A DNA stretch of 64,000 nucleotides from positions 2,914,001-2,978,000 of the forward strand of contig NZ_JAUSXY010000001.1 in NCBI RefSeq assembly GCF_030944625.1, read 5' to 3'. The translations under genes and the position numbers were made by a program. Positions 10,481 to 22,351 of the stretch are shown piece by piece (the first letter of the stretch is position 1; every line of letters begins with the position of its first letter). A model generated the notes under the pieces. It was not told the DNA's origin, did no database searches, and saw only the letters and a list, made by a program, of their open reading frames with translations. The DNA is from Arthrobacter sp. SLBN-112 (GTDB lineage: Bacteria; Actinomycetota; Actinomycetes; Actinomycetales; Micrococcaceae).

Positions 10481-11808
10481 CGCAACTGCTCCTGGTCGCG
10501 GTGGCACTGGTATTCCTTGCCGTCGCGGCCGTGCTGACAGCGGCCGAAGCCGCCTTCAGTTTCCTTCCCCGGCACGACGCGGAATCGGCACTGCACAGGA
10601 GCCGCGGCACAGCCATGCGCCGTATCCTTGCCGAGCCGGTGGCCCACACCCGGGCCCTCCGGTTTTGGCGTGTTTGGTTCGAGATGGCCTCCGCCGTAGC
10701 TGTCGCCGTCCTGGTTGCCAGCCTCCTGGACAACGTCTGGCTCGCCGGCCTGGTGGCCACCGGCATCATGGCCGTGCTTGGCTTCGTGATCGTGGGTGTC
10801 TCACCCCGGCAGCTGGGCAGGCTGCACTCCACAACCGTGGTGCGTTTCACCGCGCCCATGGTCCGGTTCCTCACGAGTGTGCTGGGACCCATTCCCGGCT
10901 GGCTCGTGACTCTGGGCAGCTCAGCGGCCCCCGGAGCGCCGGGCGGGGACGACGCATTCTTCAGTGAGCAGGAATTCCGTGAGCTGTTGGACCGGGCCAG
11001 CGAATCCGACATGATCGAGGACACCGAGGCGGAGATGATCCAGTCGGTCTTCGACTTCGGCGACACCCTTGTCCGGGCCGTAATGGTGCCGCGGACAGAC
11101 ATCGTCAGCATCGACGCCGGCTCCAGCCTCCACCACGCGATGTCACTCTTCCTCCGCTCCGGCTACTCACGCATTCCGGTGATCAGTGAAAACACCGACC
11201 ACATCCTGGGCATCATCTACCTCAAGGACGTAGCAGCCGTCATCCATCAGCTGGGCGCCGGCGAGGAGCCACCCCTGGTTGAGGCGCTCGCCCGGGAAGT
11301 GCGGTACGTGCCGGAGTCCAAACCCGTCAGCGACCTCCTGCGCGAACTGCAGAAGGAATCCACCCACGTTGCGATCGTGATCGACGAGTACGGCGGCACC
11401 GCCGGCCTGGTCACGCTGGAGGACCTGATCGAGGAAATCGTGGGCGAGATCGTGGACGAATACGACACCGAGAGCGCCGAAGCCGTGGCGCTGGGTGACG
11501 GCTCCTACCGGGTCAGCGCCAGGATGGGCATCGACGACCTCGGCGAACTTTTCGACCTGGAGCTCGACGACGACGAAGTGGACACCGTCGGCGGCTTGCT
11601 GGCGAAGGCACTTGGCCGGGTCCCGATCGTAGGCAGCAGCGTGGAAGTGCAGGGAGTGTCCCTGCGCGCAGAAAGGCTGGAAGGCCGGCGCAACAGGGTC
11701 AGCCACATCATTGCGGCGCCCGTACCAAGAGTAGAGACTGACTTTGAAGGCCTCCTGGAAGAGGCCGAATCAACCCAGCAGGGAGTTCCACGTGAGCAAG
11801 AAAAATAA
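10477..11808 (+). CDS. Hemolysin-family CNNM/CorC protein (DUF21 + CBS + CorC domains)
   Basis: A 443-residue membrane protein. The N-terminal DUF21 region has an initial hydrophobic helix with AAEAAFS and further helices up to about residue 150. A CBS-pair domain follows ([40 protein letters not shown], then [26 protein letters not shown]), and a C-terminal CorC/HlyC domain closes the protein. Relatives take part in magnesium or cobalt efflux and resistance; the older name hemolysin is misleading. It is translationally coupled to ybeY and overlaps era by 17 bases. Confidence 0.9.
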   Translation: MTQLLLVAVALVFLAVAAVLTAAEAAFSFLPRHDAESALHRSRGTAMRRILAEPVAHTRALRFWRVWFEMASAVAVAVLVASLLDNVWLAGLVATGIMAVLGFVIVGVSPRQLGRLHSTTVVRFTAPMVRFLTSVLGPIPGWLVTLGSSAAPGAPGGDDAFFSEQEFRELLDRASESDMIEDTEAEMIQSVFDFGDTLVRAVMVPRTDIVSIDAGSSLHHAMSLFLRSGYSRIPVISENTDHILGIIYLKDVAAVIHQLGAGEEPPLVEALAREVRYVPESKPVSDLLRELQKESTHVAIVIDEYGGTAGLVTLEDLIEEIVGEIVDEYDTESAEAVALGDGSYRVSARMGIDDLGELFDLELDDDEVDTVGGLLAKALGRVPIVGSSVEVQGVSLRAERLEGRRNRVSHIIAAPVPRVETDFEGLLEEAESTQQGVPREQEK

Positions 11809-12751
11809 GGATGCGGCCGCGGACGATTTCGGCGGCTTCCGCGCAGGGTTTTCGGTCCTCGTCGGCAGGCCGAATGCCGGCAAGTCCACGCTGACCAACG
11901 CGCTGGTGGGCAAAAAGGTGGCCATCACGTCGGCCAAACCGCAGACCACGCGGCATACCATCAGGGGCATCGTGCACCGTGAGGACGCCCAGCTGATCCT
12001 CGTGGACACCCCTGGACTGCACCGGCCCCGCACCCTGCTCGGCAAACGCCTTAACGACCTCGTCGCGGACACCCTTGCCGAAGTTGACGCCATCGGGTTC
12101 TGCCTGCCGGCCAACGAGAAGATCGGCCCCGGTGACAAGTTCATCGCCAACCAGCTTGCCGCCGTCGGGCGTATACCCGTCATCGCCATCGTCACCAAAG
12201 CCGACCTGGTTGACAAGCAGGCCCTGACCGAGCAACTCCTCGCCGTCGCGGCCCTTGGCCGCGAGGTGATGGGGGAAGAGGGCTGGAAGGACATCGTGCC
12301 CGTATCTGCCACCGACGGTTTCCAGGTGGAGACTGTGGCCGACGTGCTGATCAGCCACATGCCGCCGTCTCCGCCGCTCTACCCGGACGGCGAGCTGACG
12401 GACGAACCCGAGGCCGTCATGGTGGCCGAACTGATCCGCGAGGCGGCGCTGGAAGGCGTCCGCGACGAGCTTCCCCACTCCTTGGCGGTTGTGGTCGAAG
12501 AGATCGTCCCCCGGGAGGACCGTCCGGATGACAACCCGTTGCTGGATGTCCGGGTCAACCTCTACGTGGAGCGGCCCTCGCAGAAGGCCATCATTATCGG
12601 CAAGGGCGGCAGCCGCCTGCGTGAAGTGGGAACCAACGCGCGCAAGGGTATCGAAGCCCTCCTCGGGACGCGCATCTACCTGGACCTCCACGTCAAGGTG
12701 GCCAAAGACTGGCAGCGCGACCCAAAGCAGCTGGTCAAACTGGGTTTCTGA
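11792..12751 (+). CDS. era: GTPase Era
   Basis: A 319-residue essential GTPase that binds the 3' end of 16S rRNA during 30S assembly. G motifs are present: GRPNAGKST at residues 25-33, the QTTRHTIRGI switch, DTPG, TKAD and a later SA motif. The C-terminal KH domain follows (KAIIIGKGGSRLREVG). The GTG at 11792 preceded by AGGGAG is chosen over the in-frame ATG at 11744, which would add residues lying deep in the preceding gene. It is the last member of the phoH-ybeY-CNNM-era operon, a coherent ribosome-maturation group. Confidence 0.96.
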   Translation: MSKKNKDAAADDFGGFRAGFSVLVGRPNAGKSTLTNALVGKKVAITSAKPQTTRHTIRGIVHREDAQLILVDTPGLHRPRTLLGKRLNDLVADTLAEVDAIGFCLPANEKIGPGDKFIANQLAAVGRIPVIAIVTKADLVDKQALTEQLLAVAALGREVMGEEGWKDIVPVSATDGFQVETVADVLISHMPPSPPLYPDGELTDEPEAVMVAELIREAALEGVRDELPHSLAVVVEEIVPREDRPDDNPLLDVRVNLYVERPSQKAIIIGKGGSRLREVGTNARKGIEALLGTRIYLDLHVKVAKDWQRDPKQLVKLGF

Positions 12752-12847
12752 CCCGCCAGCAGGGCGCCCACCGGAGCCGTCCCGCCACATCTCCAGACTG
12801 GACCACTAAAATGGACCGGATTTTGTATTAAGAGGAAGGTTCACCAC

Positions 12848-14428
12848 GTGGGTCGAGGCCGCGACAAACGCGACAACGAGGTTGGCTTGGCAGCCGGAGC
12901 AGGACCGGTATCCCGCCACGCGGACGGCGGTGCCGCAGGGGCGGCCCGCCACCTGGGCCCGCTCCGCACCATGCCTGTGTGGCTGAAAGTCCTCACCAGC
13001 GTGGTGGCAGTCGTCCTGGTAGCCGGGATCGCTTTCGCCGGCTTCTGGTTCTTCCGGCTGCAGGGCAACATTTCCAAGGCCCCGTTGAACGCCGGCGGCG
13101 GCAGCACCGAGTCGCCCGCCAACGATGCCACGGGCCGGATGCAGATCCTGATCCTCGGGTCGGACACCCGGGACGGGAAGAACTCCCAGTACGGGACCAC
13201 TGACGATTCCACCGGCTACGGCAAATCGGACGTAATGATGCTGATGGATATCTCCGAGGACAACAAGCGCGTCAACGTGATCAGCTTTCCCCGCGACCTC
13301 CTGGTGGACATCCCGCAGTGCACGGACCGGAAAACCAACAAGGTTTATCCCGCCCGCAGCGGCGTGATGATCAATGAGGCCATGGGCGAAGCCGGCATCG
13401 GCTGCGCCGTGGATACCGTCAACAAGCTGACCGGCATGCAGGTGGACCACTTCATGATGGCGGACTTCAACGCCGTCAAGGAACTTTCCAACGCCGTTGG
13501 CGGTGTGGACGTATGCATCAGCGACGCCGTCTTCGACCCCGATTCGGGGCTTCGCCTGCCCGCGGGGACTTCCGCCGTCCAAGGCGAGATGGCACTTTCC
13601 TACCTCCGCACCCGCCACGCGTTCGCCGACGGCGGCGATCTGGGCCGGATCAAGGCCCAGCAGGGATTCCTGTCCTCGCTGACCCGCAAGATCAAGGACG
13701 AGGGGACGCTGTCCGACCCCGCAAAGATGCTCAAGATCGCCGACGTCGTCACCCAGAACCTCACTGTCGATGATGGGCTGGCCTCCATTCCGGCCCTCCT
13801 CACCATCGGCAACCGGCTGAAGAACATCGACATCAGCAAGGTTGCGTTCGTCGCCGTGCCCACGGCACCCGCACCCACCGACCCCAACCGCCTGGTCATC
13901 GCCGAACCTGCGGGCGCCCAGCTTTTCTCCGCACTCCGGAAGAATGTTGACCTGACCGATCCGACGGCACCCACCACCACGCCGCCCGCTGGGTCGCCGA
14001 CGCCGACGCCCTCGCCGACCGCGACGGCGGCACCGGTCCCGCCATACAACAAGGCAGTCCAGCCTGTAACCGTGGCCAATGGCAGCGGCGTCCCGGGCCG
14101 GGCCCAGGAACTTGTCCAGGTCCTGGTGAACGGCGGCTTCGCGGGAACATCGCAGTTCCAGGCCCAACCGGTGGCAAAGACGGCCGTGTACTACGGGCCC
14201 AATTTCGCGGATGTCGCCACAGACGTCGCCGCCCTGCTCGGAATTCCGGCCGAACAGATGATCCCGCTTGCGGCAATCCAGGGCGTGCAGGTCTACGTGG
14301 GCAGCGACTTCACCACCGGTACCGCCTTCGGGGCCGGGACGCCCGCGCTGCCTTCGGACATCGTCAACCAGACCGCGGGGGACAAGGTCTGCCAGCAGGC
14401 AAACCCTGCGCTGATCGTCCGGCAGTAG
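12848..14428 (+). CDS. LCP family cell wall ligase (LytR-CpsA-Psr)
   Basis: A 526-residue membrane-anchored protein that likely transfers polymers such as teichoic acid or arabinogalactan-type glycans to peptidoglycan. A basic N-terminus is followed by one transmembrane helix (about residues 45-70), then the LCP domain with ILILGSDTRDG, RVNVISFPRDLLVDIP and the LSYLRTRHAFADGGDLGRIKAQQ signature. After a Thr/Pro-rich linker with PTPTPSPT comes a C-terminal LytR_C domain (PVTVANGSGVPGRAQELVQVL). The GTG start follows AGGAAGG. It ends at a strong bidirectional terminator. Confidence 0.92.
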   Translation: MGRGRDKRDNEVGLAAGAGPVSRHADGGAAGAARHLGPLRTMPVWLKVLTSVVAVVLVAGIAFAGFWFFRLQGNISKAPLNAGGGSTESPANDATGRMQILILGSDTRDGKNSQYGTTDDSTGYGKSDVMMLMDISEDNKRVNVISFPRDLLVDIPQCTDRKTNKVYPARSGVMINEAMGEAGIGCAVDTVNKLTGMQVDHFMMADFNAVKELSNAVGGVDVCISDAVFDPDSGLRLPAGTSAVQGEMALSYLRTRHAFADGGDLGRIKAQQGFLSSLTRKIKDEGTLSDPAKMLKIADVVTQNLTVDDGLASIPALLTIGNRLKNIDISKVAFVAVPTAPAPTDPNRLVIAEPAGAQLFSALRKNVDLTDPTAPTTTPPAGSPTPTPSPTATAAPVPPYNKAVQPVTVANGSGVPGRAQELVQVLVNGGFAGTSQFQAQPVAKTAVYYGPNFADVATDVAALLGIPAEQMIPLAAIQGVQVYVGSDFTTGTAFGAGTPALPSDIVNQTAGDKVCQQANPALIVRQ

Positions 14429-14475
14429 CAGGCATAGCCTTGCCCGGTCCGGGCCAAGGCGCCCATAACGCCAAA

Positions 14476-14505
14476 GCAGGCCCCGCCGGTACCGGCGGGG
14501 CCTGC
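14476..14505. terminator. Bidirectional terminator hairpin
   Basis: A perfect 15-bp inverted repeat (GCAGGCCCCGCCGGT and its complement) without spacer, preceded by AAA and followed by TGTTT, lies between the convergent LCP and M13 peptidase genes. It is placed to stop transcription from both sides. Confidence 0.85.
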
Positions 14506-14531
14506 TGTTTGCCCGGGCTTTTGCGTGGACG

Positions 14532-16484
14532 CTACCAGATGCTGACGCGTTCGGCGGCGGGCATCCACATGCCGTCCGCCTCCGTCACGTCGAACGCCTC
14601 ATGGAATGAATCAAGGTTCTTCGCAATGGCGTTGGTGCGGAACTCGTTGGGGGAGTGCGGGTCCGTTGCCAGGCGCCGGATGGCTTCCTCCTGCCGGATC
14701 ACCTGGCGCCAACCGGCGGCCCAGGACGCGAAGAAGCGTTGTTGCCCGGTCAGGCCGTCCAGGACTTCGGGTTCTTTCCCGTCCAGGCTGATCAGGTATG
14801 CCTTGTAGGCGATGGTGAGGCCTGCGAGGTCGCCGATGTTCTCGCCCAGCGTGAGCCGGCCGTTGACGTGGTGCCCCGGCGCGGCGGTGGGTGACAGGGC
14901 GTCATACTGTGCCACGAGGCGGGCCGTCAGGGCCTCGAAAGCCTGGCGGTCCTGGTCGGTCCACCAGTTGCGGAGCGCGCCGCCGCCATCGAACTGTGAG
15001 CCCTGGTCATCGAAGCCGTGGCCAATCTCGTGTCCGATCACCGCGCCGATGCCGCCGTAGTTGACGGCGTCGTCGGCGTCGGCGGTAAAGAACGGCGGCT
15101 GCAGGATTGCTGCCGGGAACACAATTTCGTTCATCATGGGGTGGTAGTAGGCGTTGACCGTCTGCGGCGTCATCAGCCACTTGTTGCGGTCCACCGGTTT
15201 GCCCACCTCGTCCAGGTGCCGGTCGACGTCGGCGTTATGGGCGCGCTCCACGTTGCCCAGCAGGTCATCGGGCCTGATCTCCACGGCAGAGTAGTCGATC
15301 CACTCGTCCGGGTAGCCGATCTTGGCACGGAAGGCAGCAAGCTTGCGGAGGGCCTCCGCTTTGGTGTCTTCGCCCATCCAGTCAACGTCGTTGATGCTCC
15401 GGCGGTAGGCTTCGGTGAGGTTCGCCACCAGGGTCTGCATCCGCTCCTTGTGGGTCTCGGGGAAGTGCCGCGCCACGTAGATCTGGCCCACCGCCTCGCC
15501 CAGTCCGGACTCCACTACGGCCACGCCCCGCTTCCAGCGGTCCTTGTTGCGCGGTGTGCCGCTGATGGTGGTGCCGTAAAAGGCGAAGTTGGCGTCCACG
15601 AACTCCGAGGACAGGTACGGGGCGGCAGCGCTGACGACCCGCATCGCCAGCCACTCCTGCCAAGTGGACAACGGCACTTCGTCCAGGAGCACAGTGGCCC
15701 CCGCAAAGAAGTCAGGGGTGCTCACCACGATTTCGGCGCGTTTGGCAGGCTCAATGCCGGCCGCCTCGAACCAGGTGGCCAGGAGCGGGAAGAGCGCATT
15801 GGCTTCATCTGCCGTCTTCAGGTTGTAGGTCTTTTGCGGATCCCGGAGGGTGACGTTGTCCCAGTGGTGCGCTGCGAGTTTCGTTTCCAGCTGGACCACC
15901 CGGGTAGCGGCACCGTTGGGATCAGGCACTCCGGCCAGCTCGAAGATCTTCTCCACGTGGCCCGTGTATGCCAAAACGATGGGGGCGAACTTCTCTTCAC
16001 GGTAGTACGACTCGTCGGGCAGGCCCAGGCCGCCCTGGCCGGTGTAGAGCAGGACCCGGTCCGGATTTCCCGCATCCGGTGCAGGGTAGATGTAGAAGAG
16101 CCCGCCGACGTCGGCGCGGAACAGCCGGCCCGCCAGTGCAATGAACTCCTCGGCTGATCCGGTGGCAAAGACCTCAGCCAGCCGGCCCCTGACCGGTTCC
16201 ATGCCCTTGCCTTCAACTGTCGCCTCGTCCATGAAGCTGTTGTAGAGGTCGCCGATCTTCCGCTCGATTCCCGTCGCGTCCGCGCCTTTGGCTGCCGCTT
16301 CTTCGATGATGTCCCGGACGGCAAGCTCGGACCCGTCGCGGAGGGCGGTGAACGTACCTTCCAGGGGCCGGTCGTCGGGAATCTCGGTGGCTTTCAGCCA
16401 GGCACCGTTCACGTGTTGGTAAAGGTCATCCTGCGGCCGGACTGTGTCATCAATGGTGGACAGATCGATCCCCGAAATGGGCAC
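14532..16484 (-). CDS. M13 family metallopeptidase (neprilysin-like PepO)
   Basis: A 650-residue zinc endopeptidase. The active site HEIGH is at about residues 485-489 (VIGHEIGHGFDDQGSQFD), with the downstream GENIGDLAGL glutamate ligand. The M13 substrate-binding motif VNAYYHP is about 35 residues upstream, and the C-terminus ends in Trp as in the family. No signal peptide is visible (start MPISGIDLSTIDD), so it is probably cytoplasmic and acts on peptides, as is usual for actinobacterial members. It converges on the LCP gene. Confidence 0.95.
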   Translation of the reverse strand: MPISGIDLSTIDDTVRPQDDLYQHVNGAWLKATEIPDDRPLEGTFTALRDGSELAVRDIIEEAAAKGADATGIERKIGDLYNSFMDEATVEGKGMEPVRGRLAEVFATGSAEEFIALAGRLFRADVGGLFYIYPAPDAGNPDRVLLYTGQGGLGLPDESYYREEKFAPIVLAYTGHVEKIFELAGVPDPNGAATRVVQLETKLAAHHWDNVTLRDPQKTYNLKTADEANALFPLLATWFEAAGIEPAKRAEIVVSTPDFFAGATVLLDEVPLSTWQEWLAMRVVSAAAPYLSSEFVDANFAFYGTTISGTPRNKDRWKRGVAVVESGLGEAVGQIYVARHFPETHKERMQTLVANLTEAYRRSINDVDWMGEDTKAEALRKLAAFRAKIGYPDEWIDYSAVEIRPDDLLGNVERAHNADVDRHLDEVGKPVDRNKWLMTPQTVNAYYHPMMNEIVFPAAILQPPFFTADADDAVNYGGIGAVIGHEIGHGFDDQGSQFDGGGALRNWWTDQDRQAFEALTARLVAQYDALSPTAAPGHHVNGRLTLGENIGDLAGLTIAYKAYLISLDGKEPEVLDGLTGQQRFFASWAAGWRQVIRQEEAIRRLATDPHSPNEFRTNAIAKNLDSFHEAFDVTEADGMWMPAAERVSIW

Positions 16485-16599
16485 TGAAACTCCTTTTTGC
16501 TGCGACGCCGCTGCCGGGCGAACACCGGAGGCGTCTGCATGCTGGACTTTACGGACGGTAGTGCCCTTTCATCTTACGCACCCGTGTTAGGCTCAAAGA

Positions 16600-16656
16600 G
16601 TGCGTGCAGAGCTCCTTCTCCTTAGCTGCCGCGGCGAGGCCACAGACGCTATCTAG
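16600..16656 (+). CDS. leuL: Leucine-rich leader peptide of leuA
   Basis: A GTG-initiated 18-codon frame encoding MRAELLLLSCRGEATDAI and ending in TAG lies 81 bases upstream of leuA. Four consecutive leucine codons (CTC CTT CTC CTT, 16612-16623) are the hallmark of attenuation by charged leucyl-tRNA. CCGCGGCGAGG (16629-16639), inside the peptide gene, can pair with CCTCGCTGCGG (16669-16679) downstream with one G-U pair, so ribosome stalling on the leucine codons would change RNA folding. Leu leader peptides before leuA have been predicted in other actinobacteria. No U-tract follows, so control may act on translation rather than termination. Confidence 0.75.
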   Translation: MRAELLLLSCRGEATDAI

Positions 16657-16679
16657 CGCACGGCCCACCCTCGCTGCGG
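16629..16679 (+). promoter_or_regulatory. Leader RNA stem upstream of leuA
   Basis: Complementary 11-base arms (16629-16639 and 16669-16679) span the end of the leader peptide gene. A ribosome stalled at the leucine codons would sit just before the left arm, while one reaching the TAG at 16654 would disrupt the stem. This is the expected geometry of a leucine-responsive switch; the exact mechanism is inferred. Confidence 0.5.
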
Positions 16680-16710
16680 AGTTTGTGTTGCCCGGCCACC
16701 CTTTCACTGA

Positions 16711-18477
<1,767 letters not shown>

Positions 18478-18486
18478 AACCTGAGA

Positions 18487-18519
18487 GGTTGTGCCGCCGG
18501 TTCCGCCAGCGGCACAACC
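18487..18519 (+). terminator. Hairpin after leuA (probable terminator)
   Basis: GGTTGTGCCGC (18487-18497) pairs perfectly with GCGGCACAACC (18509-18519), 10 bases after the leuA stop. There is no T-run, as in many actinobacterial terminators. It separates leuA from recO. Confidence 0.55.
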
Positions 18520-18562
18520 GCGTCCTGGCGACGTACCACCGGGCAGGATGGGAAGATAGAGC

Positions 18563-19315
18563 GTGGTCCAACAGTCTTTTGCCTCCCGGGCGTACCGGGA
18601 CGACGCCGTGGTGCTGCGCACGCACAAGCTGGGCGAGGCTGACAGGATCATCACGCTCCTGACCAAGCATCACGGCCAGGTCCGCGCGGTGGCAAAGGGC
18701 GTACGCCGCACCAGCAGCCGGTTCGGTGCCCGGCTTGAACCGTTCATGGTGGCCGACCTTCAGTTGGTGTCCGGCCGGACGCTGGATATCGTCACCCAGG
18801 CGGTGGCAAAGGGTGCCTACGGCGGCAGCATCGCTGCGGACTACGGCCGGTATACGGTGGCCGCCGCCATGACCGAGACGGCGGAGAAGCTGACGGACGT
18901 CGACGGTGAGGCCGGGACGGCGCAGTACAACCTGCTGGTGGGTGCCCTGGCCGCGTTGAGCCGGGATGAGCATGCCGCCGGCCTGATCCTGGATTCCTAC
19001 CTCCTGCGTGCGTTGTCCACCGGCGGATGGGCCCCGAGCTTCACTGACTGTGCCCGCTGCGGCGCGCCGGGGCCGCATTCAGCATTTTCGTCGCCCCTTG
19101 GCGGCATGGTTTGTGCCCAGTGCAGGCCCCCGGGTTCCCCTGCCCCGGCGCCTGAGACCGTCAGGCTGCTGGCCGCCCTGCTGACCGGGGACTGGACGAC
19201 GGCGGACGCATCGTTGGCTCCGCACCGCAAGGAAGCTGCGGGCCTGGTGGCGGCGTACCTGCAGTGGCACTTGGAACGAGTCCTGAAATCCCTCAAACAC
19301 GTGGAGCGTACCTGA
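18563..19315 (+). CDS. recO: DNA repair protein RecO
   Basis: A 250-residue recombination mediator that, with RecR, loads RecA on SSB-coated DNA. The N-terminal OB fold is visible ([37 protein letters not shown]), followed by a helical domain and a zinc-binding cysteine cluster (CARCGAPG ... GGMVCAQC). The GTG at 18563 gives the normal length. uppS begins two bases after its stop; the recO-uppS pair is conserved in actinobacteria. Confidence 0.95.
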   Translation: MVQQSFASRAYRDDAVVLRTHKLGEADRIITLLTKHHGQVRAVAKGVRRTSSRFGARLEPFMVADLQLVSGRTLDIVTQAVAKGAYGGSIAADYGRYTVAAAMTETAEKLTDVDGEAGTAQYNLLVGALAALSRDEHAAGLILDSYLLRALSTGGWAPSFTDCARCGAPGPHSAFSSPLGGMVCAQCRPPGSPAPAPETVRLLAALLTGDWTTADASLAPHRKEAAGLVAAYLQWHLERVLKSLKHVERT

Positions 19316-19317
19316 CA

Positions 19318-20169
19318 GTGGCCCTGGGTAAAAAGAACAATGCAGCCCGCAGGCGAACCCATCCTGTAGCGGCGCCCTACCCGCATCCTTCCGGCGAAGT
19401 GGCGCCGTCCATCCCGGCCGAGTTCATTCCCCGGCACGTCGCTATTGTGATGGATGGCAATGGCCGCTGGGCCAACCAGCGGGGCCTCCCGCGGATTGAG
19501 GGGCATAAAGCGGGGGAGCCGGCGCTGCTCGATGTCATGGCCGGTGCCATCGAACTAGGGATCGAGTATGTGAGTGTTTACGCGTTCTCTACGGAGAACT
19601 GGCGCAGGTCTCCGGAGGAAGTCCGCTTCCTGATGGGATTTAACAAGGATGTGCTGCGAAGGCAACGGAACCAGCTGGACGACTGGGGCGTGCGGATCCG
19701 CTGGGCAGGACGGAGGCCCCGGCTGTGGGGCTCGGTGATCCGCGAATTGGAGGAAGCCGAGGAGTTCACTGCGGCCAACAGCACCTGTAATTTGACCATG
19801 TGTGTTAATTACGGCGGTCGTGCTGAGATCACCGACGCGGTTTCGGCAATTGCCGCAGATGTGGCCGCGGGCAGGCTGAAGCCCGGTTCCATCACCGAAC
19901 GGACCATCCAGAAGTACCTCGATGAGCCCGACCTTCCGGACGTGGACCTCTTCCTGCGCAGTTCGGGCGAGCAGAGGCTGTCCAACTTCCTGCTCTGGCA
20001 GTCCGCATACGCAGAATTCGTCTTCATGGACACGCTCTGGCCGGATGTGGACCGGCGCACCCTGTGGGCCGCCGTCGAGGAATATGCCAGCCGGGACCGC
20101 CGCTACGGCGGGGCTGTGGATGCGGCGGCCGCACCGGCGGATTCAAAGGCGGAGCAGCCTCACCCGTAA
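19318..20169 (+). CDS. uppS: Isoprenyl transferase (cis-prenyl/decaprenyl diphosphate synthase)
   Basis: A 283-residue cis-prenyltransferase making the polyprenyl diphosphate carrier for cell-wall synthesis. The catalytic Asp is in [13 protein letters not shown] (Asp46), with GHKAG, the STENW motif and the [15 protein letters not shown] signature. The GTG at 19318 lies two bases after the recO stop; the longer frame from 19264 would overlap recO by about 50 bases. Chain length cannot be deduced from sequence alone. The 3' end overlaps the convergent hydrolase gene by 10 bases. Confidence 0.94.
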   Translation: MALGKKNNAARRRTHPVAAPYPHPSGEVAPSIPAEFIPRHVAIVMDGNGRWANQRGLPRIEGHKAGEPALLDVMAGAIELGIEYVSVYAFSTENWRRSPEEVRFLMGFNKDVLRRQRNQLDDWGVRIRWAGRRPRLWGSVIRELEEAEEFTAANSTCNLTMCVNYGGRAEITDAVSAIAADVAAGRLKPGSITERTIQKYLDEPDLPDVDLFLRSSGEQRLSNFLLWQSAYAEFVFMDTLWPDVDRRTLWAAVEEYASRDRRYGGAVDAAAAPADSKAEQPHP

Positions 20170-21119
20170 GCCCGCAGCCAGCGGGCCAGCCGTGCGTAGG
20201 CGTCGGTCCGGATTGCCTTGGGGGAGAGGAAGACGTCGTGCAGGGCGCCGTCAATCCGTTCCACGGTCACCGTGCTGCCCAGTGTCAGGGCGCGGGCGCC
20301 GATGGTCGACACATCCAGGACGGCATCGGTCCGGCGCATGTCCTCCGACCAGAAGAGGCCGTTTGCGCTGCCCTTGGACAGCAGCACCAGGATGGGCACC
20401 TGGATCCCCAGGCCGCGGGCCACCCGGGCGTGGCCGGCGAGCACGGCCCTCAGCCAGCCGGCGCGTACCGGGAAAGCCATGCGTGGGCGGTACCGCTCGT
20501 CGAGCGGCCACTCGCCGTCGGCGGCGCTGCTGATGGTGCGCCAGTAGTGGCCTCGCTGTGGAAGGCGGAGCACCGCCTGGGGCCGGAAGCGGGCCACGGG
20601 CCGAACCATGCCTGACGCGGCGCGGCGCACCAGTGCGCTCCCGTGCATCTCCAGCCATGGGCTGTTGAGGATCAGTTGTGACACGGCCTCCGGATGGCGG
20701 CTGGTCCACAGTGCTGCCACCAGCCCGCCGGTGGAGTGCCCCATCAAAGCCACCGGCCCTGGCGCGCCGGCAAGTTCTATGAGGCGGCACGCCTCCTGGA
20801 TTTCCGCGTCATAGGCGGCGAGGTCGCCAACGTAGCCGCCAGGGAACTCCGGCCGCAGGCTCCGCCCGTGGTTGTGCATGTCCAGCGCATAGAAGTCGTA
20901 TCCGGCCCCTGCCCAGAAACGTGCCAGGTCCGCGTTGAAGAAGTAGTCGCTCCAGCCATGAAGGAACAGCACTGCCCGGCGGCGGCCGGCCGGAACGTCC
21001 ACATCCCCGGGCGGCCGGAGCCGGACCAGGGTTGCCGTCCGCTCCACGCCGTCGGCCCCGGTGGCCACAAAGGAACAGGACTCGAAGTCCCTGCCCAGGA
21101 TGTCCGGCTGCCACTGCAT
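20160..21119 (-). CDS. Alpha/beta hydrolase (lysophospholipase-like)
   Basis: A 319-residue serine hydrolase of the monoacylglycerol lipase/lysophospholipase type. The oxyanion segment is [13 protein letters not shown], the nucleophile elbow is GHSTGG (about residue 148), the acid lies in the region after [10 protein letters not shown], and the histidine is in [11 protein letters not shown]. There is no signal peptide. The substrate is unknown. It is divergent from pyrD and overlaps the end of uppS. Confidence 0.85.
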   Translation of the reverse strand: MQWQPDILGRDFESCSFVATGADGVERTATLVRLRPPGDVDVPAGRRRAVLFLHGWSDYFFNADLARFWAGAGYDFYALDMHNHGRSLRPEFPGGYVGDLAAYDAEIQEACRLIELAGAPGPVALMGHSTGGLVAALWTSRHPEAVSQLILNSPWLEMHGSALVRRAASGMVRPVARFRPQAVLRLPQRGHYWRTISSAADGEWPLDERYRPRMAFPVRAGWLRAVLAGHARVARGLGIQVPILVLLSKGSANGLFWSEDMRRTDAVLDVSTIGARALTLGSTVTVERIDGALHDVFLSPKAIRTDAYARLARWLRAYG

Positions 21120-21212
21120 GCCCTCATGCTAATCCGGCGCCGCCCGTATGTTGCCCGATCAAGGCGCTTCTCCGTTTTGGTGTGGGACGCCACCAGACGG
21201 GAAACTGGAGGC

Positions 21213-22283
21213 ATGCGCGTTTATCCCACTTTCTTCAAGCTGGCCTTTTCATGGATGGACGCCGAGCGCGCCCACAAGATCGGATTCAAGGGGATCCGGC
21301 TCGCGCATGCCACCGGCGCGGGGAGGATCCTGCAGAAGCTGACCGCTCCGGCGCCCTCGCTGCGGACCACCGCCTTCGGCGTTACCTTTCCCTCGCCCTT
21401 CGGGCTGGCTGCTGGCTTCGACAAAGAAGGGCTCGGCATCGAGGCCCTCAGCGAGCTTGGATTCGGCCACGTGGAGGTGGGCACCATCACCGGCCAGGCC
21501 CAGCCTGGCAATGACAAGCCCCGGCTATTCCGCCTGGTCCAGGACAGGGCCGTGATCAACCGGATGGGATTCAACAACGACGGCGCCGCAACCGTCGCGC
21601 CCCGGCTCAAGGCCGCCCGCGCAGCACTTCAGCGCCGGTACCCGGAAGTCCGGCCGGTCATCGGCATCAACATCGGCAAGACCAAGGTGGTGGAGCTGGC
21701 CGACGCCGTGGACGACTACCTGGTCAGCGCCCGCAGCCTGGCCCCTGCCGCCGACTATCTGGTGGTGAACGTCAGTTCCCCCAATACTCCGGGGCTCCGG
21801 CTGCTCCAGGACGTGGAAACGCTCCGCCCGCTCCTGGTTGCCGTGGGGCAGGAAGCCGACCGGGCCGCCGGACGGCATGTGCCGCTGCTGGTGAAGATCG
21901 CCCCTGACCTGAGCGATGAGGACATCGACGACGTTGCCCGGCTGGCGTTGGACCTGAAGCTGGACGGCATTATCGCCACCAATACCACCATCGCCAGGTC
22001 GGGGCTCTCGTCGGCTGCCGGCGACGTGGAAAAGTGCGGAGCCGGCGGACTGTCCGGAGCTCCCCTGAAGCAGCGCTCACTGGAGGTCTTGAAGCGGCTC
22101 AAAGACGCCACAGGTGATGCGCTGACCCTGGTGTCAGTCGGTGGCGTGGAGTCCGCCAAGGACGTACAGGACAGGCTCGACGCCGGGGCCACCCTGGTGC
22201 AGGGCTACACCGCGTTCCTGTACGAGGGACCGTTCTGGGCCGCGCGGATCAACAAGCAGTTGGCGAAGAACCGCCGCCGCTGA
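21213..22283 (+). CDS. pyrD: Quinone-dependent dihydroorotate dehydrogenase
   Basis: A 356-residue class 2 dihydroorotate dehydrogenase, the membrane-associated flavoenzyme of pyrimidine synthesis that passes electrons to quinone. The N-terminal membrane-binding helix region (FFKLAFSWMDAERAHKIGFKG) is characteristic of class 2. The FMN barrel includes PFGLAAGFDKEG, the NRMGFNNDG motif and VVNVSSPNTPGLR containing the catalytic Ser, plus the GVESAKDVQDRLDAGATLVQ phosphate site. The ATG at 21213 follows ACTGGAGGC; the longer open frame upstream is antisense to the hydrolase gene. It ends at a very strong terminator. Confidence 0.96.
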   Translation: MRVYPTFFKLAFSWMDAERAHKIGFKGIRLAHATGAGRILQKLTAPAPSLRTTAFGVTFPSPFGLAAGFDKEGLGIEALSELGFGHVEVGTITGQAQPGNDKPRLFRLVQDRAVINRMGFNNDGAATVAPRLKAARAALQRRYPEVRPVIGINIGKTKVVELADAVDDYLVSARSLAPAADYLVVNVSSPNTPGLRLLQDVETLRPLLVAVGQEADRAAGRHVPLLVKIAPDLSDEDIDDVARLALDLKLDGIIATNTTIARSGLSSAAGDVEKCGAGGLSGAPLKQRSLEVLKRLKDATGDALTLVSVGGVESAKDVQDRLDAGATLVQGYTAFLYEGPFWAARINKQLAKNRRR

Positions 22284-22286
22284 GCT

Positions 22287-22341
22287 CCACTTAAAGCAGG
22301 AACCCCGGCGGTCATCCCGCCGGGGTTCCTGCTTTAAGTGG
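22287..22341. terminator. Very long bidirectional terminator
   Basis: Perfect 25-bp arms (22287-22311 and 22317-22341) around a five-base TCATC loop, beginning CCACTTAAAGCAGG. The stem starts three bases after the pyrD stop and ends 10 bases before the DUF3043 stop. The AT-rich foot TTAAAG/CTTTAA supplies the U-rich tail on both strands. Confidence 0.92.
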
Positions 22342-22351
22342 TTTCTGCGGG

